Source of the DNA: G963675935 sp963675935
Lineage (GTDB): Bacteria > Planctomycetota > Planctomycetia > Pirellulales > Thermoguttaceae
Direction of reading: 5' to 3'
NCBI GenBank assembly: GCA_963675935.2
Contig: CAXXPV010000004.1
Location: forward strand, 194,835-258,834
DNA: 64,000 bases
The first letter of the stretch is position 1. Each line of letters begins with the position of its first letter. The notes under the pieces are model-generated. The model was not told the DNA's origin and made no database searches. It was given only the letters and a program-made list of their open reading frames with translations. A program made the position numbers and the translations under genes. Positions 32,851-41,561 of this stretch are shown piece after piece.

Positions 32851-34287
32851 ATGAAAGACTATCAGAGCGAAAGCCTAAGCCACGACCCGATCCACGGCTA
32901 CATCCCCTTCACCTCGCCGACGGGTCTGCCCGAGGGCGAAGTTTCGGAGCGGGAATTGATCGACCACCCCTGGCTCCAGCGGCTTCGGCAAATCCACCAA
33001 CTGCAAACCGCGTGGTGGGTATTTCCGACGGCCGAGCACACCCGATTTCAGCATGTTTTGGGGGCGATGCACTTGGCCAGTCGGGCCGCCGCGGCGCTCT
33101 ACGACAGCCTTCGCGAGGTATGCCCCGACGCGCCGAGCCGCGGCTACGTCGAATCGCTCCTTCGCATCGCCGCATTGCTGCACGATGTCGGCCACGGGCC
33201 GTTCGGCCATTTCTTCGACGAGCATTTTCTGGCCGACTACCATCTCAATCACGAAACGCTTGGCGCCGAGATCATCCGCCGCGAATTGGCCGACTTGATC
33301 CGCCGCGTACGCCGCAATCCGAACACGCAACTCGCCGAGGACGAAACGCTCGACCCCGAGCAGGTCGCCATGCTCATTACTCGGCCGAAGAGCCGCCCTC
33401 ACCCTAACCCTCTCCCAAAGGGAGAGGAGACCAGCGAGACGGACGGCCCAAAATGGCTGCGGTTCCTGCGCAGCCTGTTCAGCGGGCTTTACACGGTCGA
33501 TAACATGGACTTCGTGTTGCGCGACGCCTACATGTCGGGCTACAGCACCAAGGCGTTCGATCTCGAACGGCTGCTCCACTATAGTTCGTTCACCGAGCGG
33601 GGTTTCACGATTCACGAGCGAGGGCTATCGGCCCTGGTCCGTTTCATTTCGGTCCGCGCCGAGCTGTTTCGGGCCATTTACTTCCATCGCACGGTCCGGG
33701 CGATCGACATCGACCTGCAAGAGGTTTTTCGCGACAGCCGCCGGCATCTGTTTCCCGGCAATCCGCTGGAACATCTCGACGAGTATCGGCGGCTGACCGA
33801 GTGGTCGCTGCTGATGGAGGTCGCCCGATGGCCGGAGAGCGACAATGCCGAGCTTCGCGCGTTGGGCCTGCGGTGGCGCGAGTTGCTCGGGCGGCGTTTG
33901 CGTTGGCGGATGGCCTGCGAGCGAACGGTGTTTTTCGCGCCTGGCGAAGCGGAACAGGGCAGCGTATTGAGCCATGCGGCGACGTTCGAGACGGCGCTGC
34001 GGGCGGAGTTGCCCGTGGAACTGAAGGACTTGCCGCTCAAGGTTGATACGGCCCGGCACGTCCACCGGCCTGGCGCCCATGCTCCGGCGGCGGGCCAGAA
34101 CTTTTTGTACGATCCGGCGACGGACAAGATTCACGGCCTGGACGACCGCGAGTTGTTCCGTCGCATCGCCATCAGTTTCCGCATCTGCCGCGTTTACGCC
34201 TTGGACCACAAGCACGAGGTCGAATTGGCCGCGGCGATGGATCGTCTCACCGGCCACGGCGACGTGGACGACGCGACGAATATGTGA
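32851..34287 (+). CDS. HD-domain phosphohydrolase (dGTPase/SAMHD1-like) with an in-frame repeat
   Basis: 478 residues from the ATG at 32851; an ATG at 32821 would add ten. DPIHGYIPF and ELIDHPWLQRLRQIHQL are followed by HTRFQHVLGAMHLA and LLHDVGHGPFGHFF, which hold the HD metal ligands, and by YTVDNMDFVLRDAYMSGY (the late Asp). Relatives hydrolyse dNTPs or other phosphate esters. Residues about 181-196 (SRPHPNPLPKGEETSE) come from a palindromic repeat (33394-33427). The ParA/AlbA gene pair follows 145 nt downstream on the same strand, so a joint defence or nucleotide-signalling role is possible but unproven. Confidence 0.85.
   Translation: MKDYQSESLSHDPIHGYIPFTSPTGLPEGEVSERELIDHPWLQRLRQIHQLQTAWWVFPTAEHTRFQHVLGAMHLASRAAAALYDSLREVCPDAPSRGYVESLLRIAALLHDVGHGPFGHFFDEHFLADYHLNHETLGAEIIRRELADLIRRVRRNPNTQLAEDETLDPEQVAMLITRPKSRPHPNPLPKGEETSETDGPKWLRFLRSLFSGLYTVDNMDFVLRDAYMSGYSTKAFDLERLLHYSSFTERGFTIHERGLSALVRFISVRAELFRAIYFHRTVRAIDIDLQEVFRDSRRHLFPGNPLEHLDEYRRLTEWSLLMEVARWPESDNAELRALGLRWRELLGRRLRWRMACERTVFFAPGEAEQGSVLSHAATFETALRAELPVELKDLPLKVDTARHVHRPGAHAPAAGQNFLYDPATDKIHGLDDRELFRRIAISFRICRVYALDHKHEVELAAAMDRLTGHGDVDDATNM
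33394..33427 (+). repeat. In-frame palindromic repeat in the HD gene
   Basis: CCTCTCCC-AAA-GGGAGAGG with the leading CCCTCACCCTAA encodes PHPNPLPKGE, a peptide that dispersed repeats of this type often produce. Confidence 0.8.
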
Positions 34288-34431
34288 TGCCATCACTAAT
34301 CGACTTGAAGGGCCATATTCTCGCGGATGGCTGGATATGCTAGAATTGGCTTGGCGGTCAGTGTTGTTCATCGCTATTTTGCGTTCGCTTTGCGTATTCG
34401 TTTACATTCCATCCGGCGCAGAAAAGATCGT

Positions 34432-35625
34432 ATGATCGACGACGGCGAATTGCAGAAAATGCTTTGCGATACCGAGTCCGATCGGGTCGAACGAACCGAG
34501 TCGGCCGGAGGAGACCGTGGCAAACTTCGGCAGACGGTGTGCGCTTTTGCCAATGATCTGCCGGATTACCGCAAACCCGGAGTATTGTTTATCGGGGCGA
34601 AGGACGATGGGGCTTGTGCTGGTTTGCCCATTACCGATGAATTGTTGCTGACGCTTTCCGATATGCGATCCGACGGCAACATTTTGCCGTTTCCGGTGTT
34701 GACGGTGCAAAAGCGGGTCTTGAACGGGGGAGAATTCGCCGTCGTCGAGGTGCAGCCGTCCGACAATCCACCCGTGCGTTACAACGGCCGGGTATGGGTT
34801 CGCGTTGGTCCGCGCAAGGCTACAGCCAGTGCCGAAGAAGAACGCCGGCTCGTTGAAAAACGCCGGGCCGCCGATCTTCCCTTCGATCAGCGCGCGGTTG
34901 TCGGCTCCTCGTTGGACGATCTCAGTCTGGATGTGTTCCGGCGAGAGTACCTTCCCGCGGCCATTGCGCAGGATGTTTTGGCCGCCAACAATCGCAGTTT
35001 GGAACAGCAGCTATCTTCACTGCATTTTCTCGCTCCCAACGGAATTCCAAACGTGGCGGCGTTGCTTGTATTCGGCAAGGATCCTATGAACTGGATACAA
35101 GGGGCCTATGTTCAGTTTGTTCGGTTCGTGGGAGAACAAATCACAGACCCCATTCAACATCAGAAGGAGCTGACGGGGCCGTTTCCACAAATTTTGCGGC
35201 AGATCGACGACGTGCTGGACGCCAATATCTCCGTCGCCAGCGACGTTCGCGCCGGGGCCGTGGAAATCCGCCATCCCGATTATCCCATCGTTGCATTGCA
35301 GCAACTCGTTCGGAACGCGATCCTGCATCGCACCTACGAGACGACAAACGCGCCTGTTCGGGTCTACTGGTTTTCCGATCGAATCGAGATTCACAGCCCG
35401 GGTGGATTGTACGGTCAAGTGAATCCTGAGAATTTCGGTCAGCCGGGCATCACGGACTATCGAAATCCCTTGCTTGCCGAGGCCATGAAAGCGTTGGGAT
35501 ACGTCCAACGGTTCGGCATGGGAATCCCGCTGGCCCGCCAACAGTTGGAATCCAACCGCAATCCACCGCTTGAACTTACTGCCAGTTCCACTGCCGTTCT
35601 GGCCACGGTGCGGAGACGGCCATGA
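34432..35625 (+). CDS. AlbA_2 (Schlafen-like) domain ATP-binding protein
   Basis: 397 residues from the ATG at 34432 (MIDDGELQKML). Residues 1-150 form an AlbA_2 domain: ESDRVERTES, CAFANDLPDY, GVLFIGAKDDG, FAVVEVQPSDNPPVRYNGRVWVRVGPR. The C-terminal part is an HATPase_c_4-like domain with QQLVRNAILHRTYETTNAPVRVYWFSDRIEIHSPGGLYG. Such proteins bind nucleic acid and ATP and often act as regulators or defence components. Its stop overlaps the ParA-like gene start (ATGA), so the two are co-translated. Confidence 0.85.
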   Translation: MIDDGELQKMLCDTESDRVERTESAGGDRGKLRQTVCAFANDLPDYRKPGVLFIGAKDDGACAGLPITDELLLTLSDMRSDGNILPFPVLTVQKRVLNGGEFAVVEVQPSDNPPVRYNGRVWVRVGPRKATASAEEERRLVEKRRAADLPFDQRAVVGSSLDDLSLDVFRREYLPAAIAQDVLAANNRSLEQQLSSLHFLAPNGIPNVAALLVFGKDPMNWIQGAYVQFVRFVGEQITDPIQHQKELTGPFPQILRQIDDVLDANISVASDVRAGAVEIRHPDYPIVALQQLVRNAILHRTYETTNAPVRVYWFSDRIEIHSPGGLYGQVNPENFGQPGITDYRNPLLAEAMKALGYVQRFGMGIPLARQQLESNRNPPLELTASSTAVLATVRRRP

Positions 35626-36659
35626 AAACAATCGCTTTCTTCAACAACAAGGGTGGCGTCGGCAAGACATCGTTGGTCTATCACCTTTCTTGGATGTATG
35701 CCGAACTTGGCGTCAACGTGGTTGCCGCCGATTTCGATCCCCAGGCCAACCTCACGGCCATGTTTCTGCCGGAGCAAAGGTTGGAGGAGTTATGGCCGGA
35801 CGGCGACCACCCCGACAGCGTCTTGGGATGTGTCGGCCCTTTTCTTCGAGGAATCGGCGATGTTCGCCGGCCACACGTCGAACGTGTCGCCGATTGTCTC
35901 GGCGTCGTGGCCGGAGACCTTGGTTTGTCGTCGTTTGAAGACAAGCTCTCCGAGGCTTGGCCACGATGTCTCGACAATCGGGAGGACGCTTTCCGCGTAA
36001 CTTCGGCATTTTACCGGATTATTTTGGACGCCGCGGCACAAGTGGACGCCGACGTGGCGTTGATTGACGTGGGACCCAACCTTGGAGCAATTAACCGCGC
36101 GGCGATGATTGCCGCTGATTTTATCGTTGTGCCGCTTGCTTCGGATTTGTTTTCATTGCAAGGTTTAAAGAATCTTGGGCCTTGCTTGCGCGACTGGCGA
36201 ACAGGGTGGCACAAAAGACTCACTAGCCGGCCGGCGGATCCTACGCTTCAGTTGCCTGCCGGAAGTATGGAGCCTATCGGCTATGTCGTCCTGCAACATG
36301 CGGTTCGTCTCGACCGGCCCGTCAAAGCGTACGAGCGTTGGATGGCGAGAATCCCCGCTACCTATCGCAACGAAATTCTCGACGAACAAGGTTTGGGGTC
36401 TGATTCAGTTGCCGACGACCCCAATTGTCTGGCTTCGCTAAAAAACTACCGCAGTCTGATGCCGCTTGCGCAAGACGCCCTGAAACCGATGTTCTACTTG
36501 AAGGCTGCCGACGGGGCGTTAGGTGGACATATCAGCGCGGTTCAAAATTGTCATAAGGATTTTCAAGTACTTGCCCTCGCTATCGCGGAGAGATGCGGAG
36601 TGACAGTGCCACAATCTCCTTCAAGCAAACAGAGGGAATTGTTGTTCGATCTGCCTTGA
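35622..36659 (+). CDS. ParA-family (MinD/ParA-like) ATPase
   Basis: 345 residues. Deviant Walker A NNKGGVGKTS near the N-terminus, then VAADFDPQANLTAMF (the ParA DxDPQ-N motif) and VALIDVGPNLGAINRAAM (Walker B). The second half (GYVVLQHAVRLDRPVKAYERWM) is longer than chromosomal ParA, as in phage- or island-encoded relatives. No ParB or parS is seen. The gene overlaps the AlbA_2-ATPase gene by 4 nt. It might position or switch its partner rather than segregate DNA. Confidence 0.88.
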   Translation: MKTIAFFNNKGGVGKTSLVYHLSWMYAELGVNVVAADFDPQANLTAMFLPEQRLEELWPDGDHPDSVLGCVGPFLRGIGDVRRPHVERVADCLGVVAGDLGLSSFEDKLSEAWPRCLDNREDAFRVTSAFYRIILDAAAQVDADVALIDVGPNLGAINRAAMIAADFIVVPLASDLFSLQGLKNLGPCLRDWRTGWHKRLTSRPADPTLQLPAGSMEPIGYVVLQHAVRLDRPVKAYERWMARIPATYRNEILDEQGLGSDSVADDPNCLASLKNYRSLMPLAQDALKPMFYLKAADGALGGHISAVQNCHKDFQVLALAIAERCGVTVPQSPSSKQRELLFDLP

Positions 36660-36745
36660 AAGCGGAGCATTTCTTGCCCCCGCCGGTTGGATGCAACGCC
36701 GAATTTAGAGGCAAGCACGGCGGACATTCGGCCAATTGGCGGCCG

Positions 36746-37933
36746 CTAGTCCCTTCGCGCGTCGAGCGAATTGGGCGGCTTTTTCTGGGTCGAAAGCCAA
36801 TACTTCCACGCCTGCTTGTCGTAGTTGAAATTGCACCCGGTGATGGTGACCAGAGCGCCCAGCACGGCTTCGTTCTGCAAGAACTTCCGAATGGATTTTG
36901 GCCCGCCGCCCATTGACATTCCCGTGCCGCCGCCGCCAAACCCGGCGCTCATCGAATTGTCGCCGCCGGGCTTCGCGATTTTGTACACATGCGGGGTAAT
37001 CAAGGCGTCGATCAGTGGACCGACGGCCGACGGCTCTTTCATCCTCCGCAGCGCGACGCCCGCTCGATTGACGATGGCGTTGTCCTTGTCTCGCAGTTTG
37101 GCGACGAAGTAGGACACCACCTCCGGCCGCTTCTTGTCTTGCAGGTGGTCGAGGCAGGTGAGCCGCACATCGACGGCCGAATCGTAAATCGCGGCCTCGG
37201 CCAGGGCCTTCGCAGCCTCCGGCGTGCCGATCTTCGCCAAGACGCCGGCGAACAACTCCCGCGACTCCGGCTCGTCCTCGTCGAACAGCCCGGCCGCCAA
37301 CGCTCGAACCGCCGCGGGCTCGGTGATCGACTGGATGCTGTCGCGGGCCTGTCCGTCGCGGTTCGTGCCGAGCCAGGCGCGCCAGCGCTTCACTTTTTGG
37401 AACCAATCCGACTGGACCGATTCCAGCTTTCGCTTCTCCTCGAGCAACTCCTTTTCCTGCGCCGACATCCATTTACCGTTGTGGCGGGAGTAGCCCTGCG
37501 CGGCCATCGCTTGTTCCTGCGTGACCCATTTATTGTCAACCTGGCTGTAGCCTAGGGCGCGGTAGGCCTCGACGTTGTTCGGATCGAGTTCGATCACCCG
37601 GCGCAGATGAACCGCTCGCTGGGCGGACAGTTTGTGGTTGCGGCACCACAGGCCCAGTTTCCATTGATCCTCGACCGTGTCGGCGTACGTCGGGCGAATC
37701 CGATCATACTCGGCCTCCTCGGGACGCGATCGCATGACCTTCTTGATCTGCGAGGCGTCGAGCGTAACCTTGACGCCCTCGGTCGTTTGAACGACGTATT
37801 GCTTCCGCGGCGTCTGGTCGCGATTGAGCAGATCGCCGGTGATCTGGCCGCCGCCGGTCAACACGAACACCTCGGCCGAGGCGAGCGGCGCCAGCGTCAA
37901 CAGCACGGTGAGGGCGGCGAAAAAAAGCTTCAT
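36746..37933 (-). CDS. Secreted HEAT-repeat protein
   Basis: 395 residues from the ATG at 37933. A signal peptide (KLFFAALTVLLTLAPLASA) precedes a beta-rich segment (EVFVLTGGGQITGDLLNRDQT), a tetratricopeptide-like region (RAVHLRRVIELDPNNVEAYRALGY) and HEAT-type helices (VRALAAGLFDEDEPESRELFAGVL, VDVRLTCLDHL). A glycine/methionine linker (FGGGGTGMSMGGG) follows. The plan is common in planctomycete secretomes; the partner is unknown. It converges on the ParA gene. Confidence 0.75.
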   Translation of the reverse strand: MKLFFAALTVLLTLAPLASAEVFVLTGGGQITGDLLNRDQTPRKQYVVQTTEGVKVTLDASQIKKVMRSRPEEAEYDRIRPTYADTVEDQWKLGLWCRNHKLSAQRAVHLRRVIELDPNNVEAYRALGYSQVDNKWVTQEQAMAAQGYSRHNGKWMSAQEKELLEEKRKLESVQSDWFQKVKRWRAWLGTNRDGQARDSIQSITEPAAVRALAAGLFDEDEPESRELFAGVLAKIGTPEAAKALAEAAIYDSAVDVRLTCLDHLQDKKRPEVVSYFVAKLRDKDNAIVNRAGVALRRMKEPSAVGPLIDALITPHVYKIAKPGGDNSMSAGFGGGGTGMSMGGGPKSIRKFLQNEAVLGALVTITGCNFNYDKQAWKYWLSTQKKPPNSLDARRD

Positions 37934-37995
37934 CTTTACCAGTATACATGGCCGGTGTGTGGCAGGGCAACGTAATTCCACGACCGGCGCCGAAA

Positions 37996-38062
37996 TGTTC
38001 CGTAGAACGGAATTTATTCTGTTCCATCATCCGCCGGGGAACGGAATGAATTCCGTTTTACA
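37996..38062. repeat. Family-J palindromes
   Basis: GTAGAACGGAATTTATTCTG and GGAACGGAATGAATTCCGTT: two related GGAACGGAAT palindromes. Similar copies occur at 54402-54424 and at the start of the diguanylate cyclase gene near 63920. Confidence 0.7.
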
Positions 38063-38143
38063 TGGATCGCTGTTTTTCGCCTCCCCTCCCCCTCAAAGTG
38101 GTGTGGCGTCGTTTCCTGCCCATCGGGTATCCTGATGGCGATT

Positions 38144-38217
38144 GTCTAGCCGGCGAACTTGCTCGCCGCGCGGGATGCCGCCCAAAAAACGCGGCGGGCA
38201 AGCCCGCCGGCTAAACA
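38144..38217. repeat. Inverted family-E REP pair, copy 2
   Basis: CTAGCCGGCGAACTTGCTCG at 38146 and its inverted partner near 38196 (GGCGGGCAAGCCCGCCGGCT). Same family as 25449-25540. Confidence 0.8.
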
Positions 38218-38278
38218 TTCCAATGTTGCATTGCGACTCTGAGGAGCAATAAATCGCCGCTGTTTCGTGGAGCGTCTC

Positions 38279-39262
38279 ATGGCAAGGCTGATGTTGATCG
38301 GATTGGTGGTCGCCGCAGTGGTCGGCGGCATCTATTTCGGCCTGAACTACCAAATCCAAACACAGACGGTCGATGGCCAAGCGGCCGGCTGGAAGATCGT
38401 CCCACGTCAAGCTCCGGGCGGCGACGCCACGCCGAAGCCCGCCGTCGCGGCGCGTCCCACCCTCCGGCTGGCCTCTTTCCACTTGGGCCGATTCGACGAG
38501 TCGAAACTAGCCAACCCTCGGGTCGCCAACGTGTTGGTGCGGCTGTTCCCGCAGTTCGATCTCGTGGCCGTGCAGGGCGTGCGCGGCAAGAACCGAGGCG
38601 TGTTGATCCGACTGGTCGAGCAGATCAACGCGGCCAGCGGCCGAACCTACGAATTCATCACCTGTCCCACCCAACTGCGTGACGGTTTGGAACATTATGG
38701 GGCATTCATCTACGATCGCGCCTCGGTCGAAGTCGATCCGGCGACGGTCGGTTTCGTCGAGGATCGGCTGGGCCGTTTCCGCGTCAAACCGCTGATCGGC
38801 TGGTTTCGCGCTCGCGGGCCGGCTCCCGCCGAGGCGTTCACCTTCTGGCTGATGAACGTCGAGAACGACCCGGAACCTGCCCAAACCGCCGTGGAATTGG
38901 ACCTGTTGGCCGAGGCCTATCGCGCCATCCGCGACAAAACCCCGGCCGAAGACGATGTCATTTTGCTGGGCGATCTGGAAAGCGACGACAAGCACTTGGG
39001 CCGGCTTGACAGCCTGTTGGGTGTCGCGCCGCTGATCTCGGGCGTTCCGACCACCACGCGTGGAACCCAACTGTTGGACAACATCTTGCTGGACCGCCGG
39101 GCGACTTCGGAGTGTACCGGAAGGGTCGAAGTGGTCGATATGATGCGAGCGTTTCCCGAGGCCCAGTTGACGATGGCCGAGACGCTGGAAGTCTCCGAAC
39201 ATCTGCCGGTGTGGGCGGAGTTCAGCGCGTATGAAGACAATCGGGCGATCCACTCGCAATAG
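38279..39262 (+). CDS. Membrane-anchored EEP-fold (DNase I-like) protein, possibly inactive
   Basis: 327 residues from the ATG at 38279, which has GGAG 6 nt upstream; a GTG at 38267 is also possible. An N-terminal anchor (LMLIGLVVAAVVGGIYFGL) precedes an endonuclease/exonuclease/phosphatase-like fold: LRLASFHLGRFDES, FDLVAVQGVRG, YGAFIYDRASV, DVILLGDLESDD and SEHLPVWAEF. The metal-binding Glu (QE in active relatives) is Gly here, the catalytic His-Leu motif after the central strand is absent, and the final SDH is SEH. It may have a binding rather than catalytic role. Confidence 0.7.
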   Translation: MARLMLIGLVVAAVVGGIYFGLNYQIQTQTVDGQAAGWKIVPRQAPGGDATPKPAVAARPTLRLASFHLGRFDESKLANPRVANVLVRLFPQFDLVAVQGVRGKNRGVLIRLVEQINAASGRTYEFITCPTQLRDGLEHYGAFIYDRASVEVDPATVGFVEDRLGRFRVKPLIGWFRARGPAPAEAFTFWLMNVENDPEPAQTAVELDLLAEAYRAIRDKTPAEDDVILLGDLESDDKHLGRLDSLLGVAPLISGVPTTTRGTQLLDNILLDRRATSECTGRVEVVDMMRAFPEAQLTMAETLEVSEHLPVWAEFSAYEDNRAIHSQ

Positions 39263-39368
39263 GGGAATTCATGCACCCCGAAATGTGGTTTTCGTCGCGG
39301 GAGGCGGCTCCCGTCGCCGATAGCGTGGAAAACACTAGATAGTCAAAAGATGTTTCTGTTGCGAAAAG

Positions 39369-39397
39369 TAGGGTGGGACAAGCGTAGTGTGGTCCCA
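39369..39397. repeat. Family-C REP
   Basis: GTAGGGTGGGACAAGCGTAG, related to the REPs flanking RAYT 1. It abuts the left end of a broken IS. Confidence 0.7.
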
Positions 39398-39411
39398 TAC
39401 GAACAAACTTA

Positions 39412-39849
39412 AGCCAAGGTGTAGTCCAGAAGTTCTGGATTTTCAAGGAGCAGCAGAGGCGTGGCGACAGCCTTTGCGGCCAACGCTTGAGCGACGGCTT
39501 GTTTGAGGATTTCTTCGAGGAAGGTCACGAATTCGTTGGTGAACCGACGGTCGATGGCCTCATCGGTCACCTGAACTCCCAGCTTGGCTGTCGCAACCTG
39601 AGCTACGATTCGCATAGCAGCCTGTTGAAAAAGTGTTTTTCTGATTGTAGGAGGCGACTGCTGTCGCCGATTTTCCGGTGTTTTGCCACACAATCGGCGA
39701 TAGGAGTCGCCTCCTACAGACTTTTTCAACAGGCTGATAGGGAAGCTGCTTCTTCCAGCTTGTTGGGATGTAACACCCGCTGGTTTAAGGACTTCCCTAT
39801 TTTGTTGAAAGACCAAGTAAGCGTTCACGGTCTGGAAAGTAGCAGGCAC
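39412..39849 (-). pseudogene. Fragment of an IS4-like transposase, broken by a MITE
   Basis: MRIVAQVATAKLGVQVTD-EAIDRRFTNEFVTFLEEILKQAV resembles the N-terminal region of IS4-type transposases. Its stop lies in the left inverted end. Removing the 119-bp MITE (39618-39736) rejoins upstream residues QQAGRSSFPM to it in frame. No catalytic core remains. Confidence 0.6.
39618..39736. mobile_element. 119-bp MITE with 17-bp inverted ends
   Basis: CAGCCTGTTGAAAAAGT and its inverse ACTTTTTCAACAGGCTG form the ends, with ATAG duplicated on both sides (39614-39617, 39737-39740). Inside, GTAGGAGGCGACTGCTGTCG is mirrored by CGACTCCTAC-type sequence. Non-coding. Confidence 0.8.
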
Positions 39850-39864
39850 ACTCCGTGTGGGCCG

Positions 39865-41253
39865 CTAAAAACTTGGTGTAAGGAATGTTTTGTTGTTCGG
39901 ACAGTTTTTGTTCCCTTGAAAGGCGATGGCCTGCTGAACAGGGATCGTTAAGCCGAGGTTTTCTCGGATCCACTTCCCCACCGCGGCAACCGGCACGGTG
40001 GCAAATGCTTGTTGTAGGGTGTCCGAGGTTTTGTGCGTAACCGCAGCTCCAATGTTCAGCAGTGATCCGGTCATGCCTCCCTTACTGTGCGTTCCTTGAA
40101 TACGCTTGTATTTGCCCAAGAGCGACTCCAAAACCTCACTGCTGCCCAACAGATGCCGCCCTTTTTTGACCCATCGAGATTGTTCCTTGACAAACTGCAC
40201 AATCCCCGCTTGCAGGCGAAGACCGCTCGGCGTGCGCGCCAGGAGAAGCAAGCGACTTTTCAATTCCTTGGCCGCATGACAATGATACCCTTTTTTGCGG
40301 ACGTAACGGACTGCCTGTTCCGCGACGGCCAGCAGTTCGGTCCAGGCAGCCAACGCCGAACGGTACTCGCTAAGCCACCCCAGTTTCTGCCGCAGCTTCT
40401 TGCGATCGACCGTCTGCCCGGGAAGGTCTCGCGGGGCGTCCAGGTAGGCCAACGCCCGGCTTCCCCAGTTGACCAACGTGTCCAGATTCATATAGCGTGC
40501 CTTGGTTCGCAAACTGGGCGGAACCAGAAACGCCAATTCCGTCAAGGTGGTTTGTAGCTTCGTGCGGTTGGTGTGGGTGACGAAGGATTGCCACGCTGCA
40601 TCGTTGTGCAACTCTCGTTTGAGCAGAATCGCCACCTTGTGCTTGATGTCAAAGACATGCGGCACCCGCCGCGCCACGGGCGAGTGCGCTCGGAACAGAG
40701 CCATGCCGCTTTTTAGTTCCGCGCCTTCGTCGCTGAGGACCGCCGCAGGCACGACGCCCATCTCCTTCCTCGTCGCTTCCAGTTGTTCTGCCACCGCGGT
40801 GGCGGTAGACTGCCGCATGGGAACCAGTCTCAGCAGCGACAAATCCTCGTGTTCCAAGGGCGCCTTTTTCCGCCGCCACGCCGAAAGCCGTACGCCGACG
40901 ATCACCAAGCACTTGTGCGGCCCAAGCTGCACCGTGTGGTCCATAATCCATACCCAATCCGGGGCGGCTTTTTTCTTCCGCAGCAGTTCGAAAAGTCCCA
41001 ACCGCATCAGCCACAGACGGCCCGCATTGGCGCAGGGCACCCGCACCACGCCGGTCAGGTATTTTCCCACCAATTGCAGCACGCCCGCCGCGGCGCGCTG
41101 ACTGGTGGCCGCCTTCAACACCAAGTCCGCAAACAGCGAGATCATGCCCGTGCCGAATTGGTGCCCGGGCAGCGGCGTTACCTCCAGAGCCGCCGTGGCG
41201 GAGTTCGCGGAAGCCGGACAAGGCTCAGGCTCTTTTTTGTTTTCGGTCTTCAT
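39865..41253 (-). CDS. DDE-type transposase of an unassigned IS family (orfB)
   Basis: 462 residues from the ATG at 41253, which overlaps orfA by 29 nt. Candidate catalytic acids are Asp in VWIMDHTVQLG, Asp in AAVLSDEGAELKSG and Glu in SSEVLESLLGKYKRIQ, which is followed by HSKGGMTGSLLNI. The N-terminus is Ala/Pro-rich. The C-terminus runs almost into the left inverted end. No family name can be given from memory with confidence. Confidence 0.8.
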   Translation of the reverse strand: MKTENKKEPEPCPASANSATAALEVTPLPGHQFGTGMISLFADLVLKAATSQRAAAGVLQLVGKYLTGVVRVPCANAGRLWLMRLGLFELLRKKKAAPDWVWIMDHTVQLGPHKCLVIVGVRLSAWRRKKAPLEHEDLSLLRLVPMRQSTATAVAEQLEATRKEMGVVPAAVLSDEGAELKSGMALFRAHSPVARRVPHVFDIKHKVAILLKRELHNDAAWQSFVTHTNRTKLQTTLTELAFLVPPSLRTKARYMNLDTLVNWGSRALAYLDAPRDLPGQTVDRKKLRQKLGWLSEYRSALAAWTELLAVAEQAVRYVRKKGYHCHAAKELKSRLLLLARTPSGLRLQAGIVQFVKEQSRWVKKGRHLLGSSEVLESLLGKYKRIQGTHSKGGMTGSLLNIGAAVTHKTSDTLQQAFATVPVAAVGKWIRENLGLTIPVQQAIAFQGNKNCPNNKTFLTPSF

Positions 41254-41461
41254 GCGAGATGGGGCTGCCACACTGTTTCTGGGCTTTCTCTTTCCACTTG
41301 TGCCGACTGGCTTTCAGTTCGGCAACGCGTTTTTCCAATTGCCGAATGCGCTGTTTGCGTTTCAAGGCCTTGGTCTTCCACTGATCGCGGCTCTTCTCGA
41401 AGAACGCCAGCAACTTGTGGGGCGGGCTTGAATAACCAATGTCTTCCAAGACGGCTTTCAT
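41225..41461 (-). CDS. Small coiled-coil accessory protein of the same IS (orfA)
   Basis: 78 residues from the ATG at 41461 (MKAVLEDIGYSSPPHKLLAFFEKSRDQW). Lys/Arg- and Glu-rich helices (KALKRKQRIRQLEKRVAELKAS) suggest a coiled coil that binds DNA or the transposase. Its end overlaps orfB, so the two are coupled. Their relative frame does not fit a simple -1 slip at the A6 run. Confidence 0.7.
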   Translation of the reverse strand: MKAVLEDIGYSSPPHKLLAFFEKSRDQWKTKALKRKQRIRQLEKRVAELKASRHKWKEKAQKQCGSPISHEDRKQKRA

Positions 41462-41561
41462 GAACAACTCCTTGGTACTCACAAAAACCGTAGTGGAACA
41501 AAAAACGTCCTAATGACCAAGACCAGTTTTTGGCACATTCCTCCCTGTTTTTAGCGGCCCA

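Larger units (their letters stand above)
39858..41561 (-). mobile_element. Two-gene insertion sequence of unassigned family, 1704 bp
   Basis: Inverted ends TGGGCCGCTAAAAAC (39858) and GTTTTTAGCGGCCCA (to 41561) with a 9-bp target duplication CACTCCGTG (39849-39857 and 41562-41570). The target lies in a family-B repeat, so the IS interrupted a REP. It encodes a small coiled-coil protein and a DDE-type transposase. Confidence 0.88.

Noticed and set aside
41225..41260. Programmed -1 frameshift between orfA and orfB at the A6 run
   Set aside because: orfB is in the +1 frame relative to orfA and has its own ATG, so a simple -1 slip would not join them.
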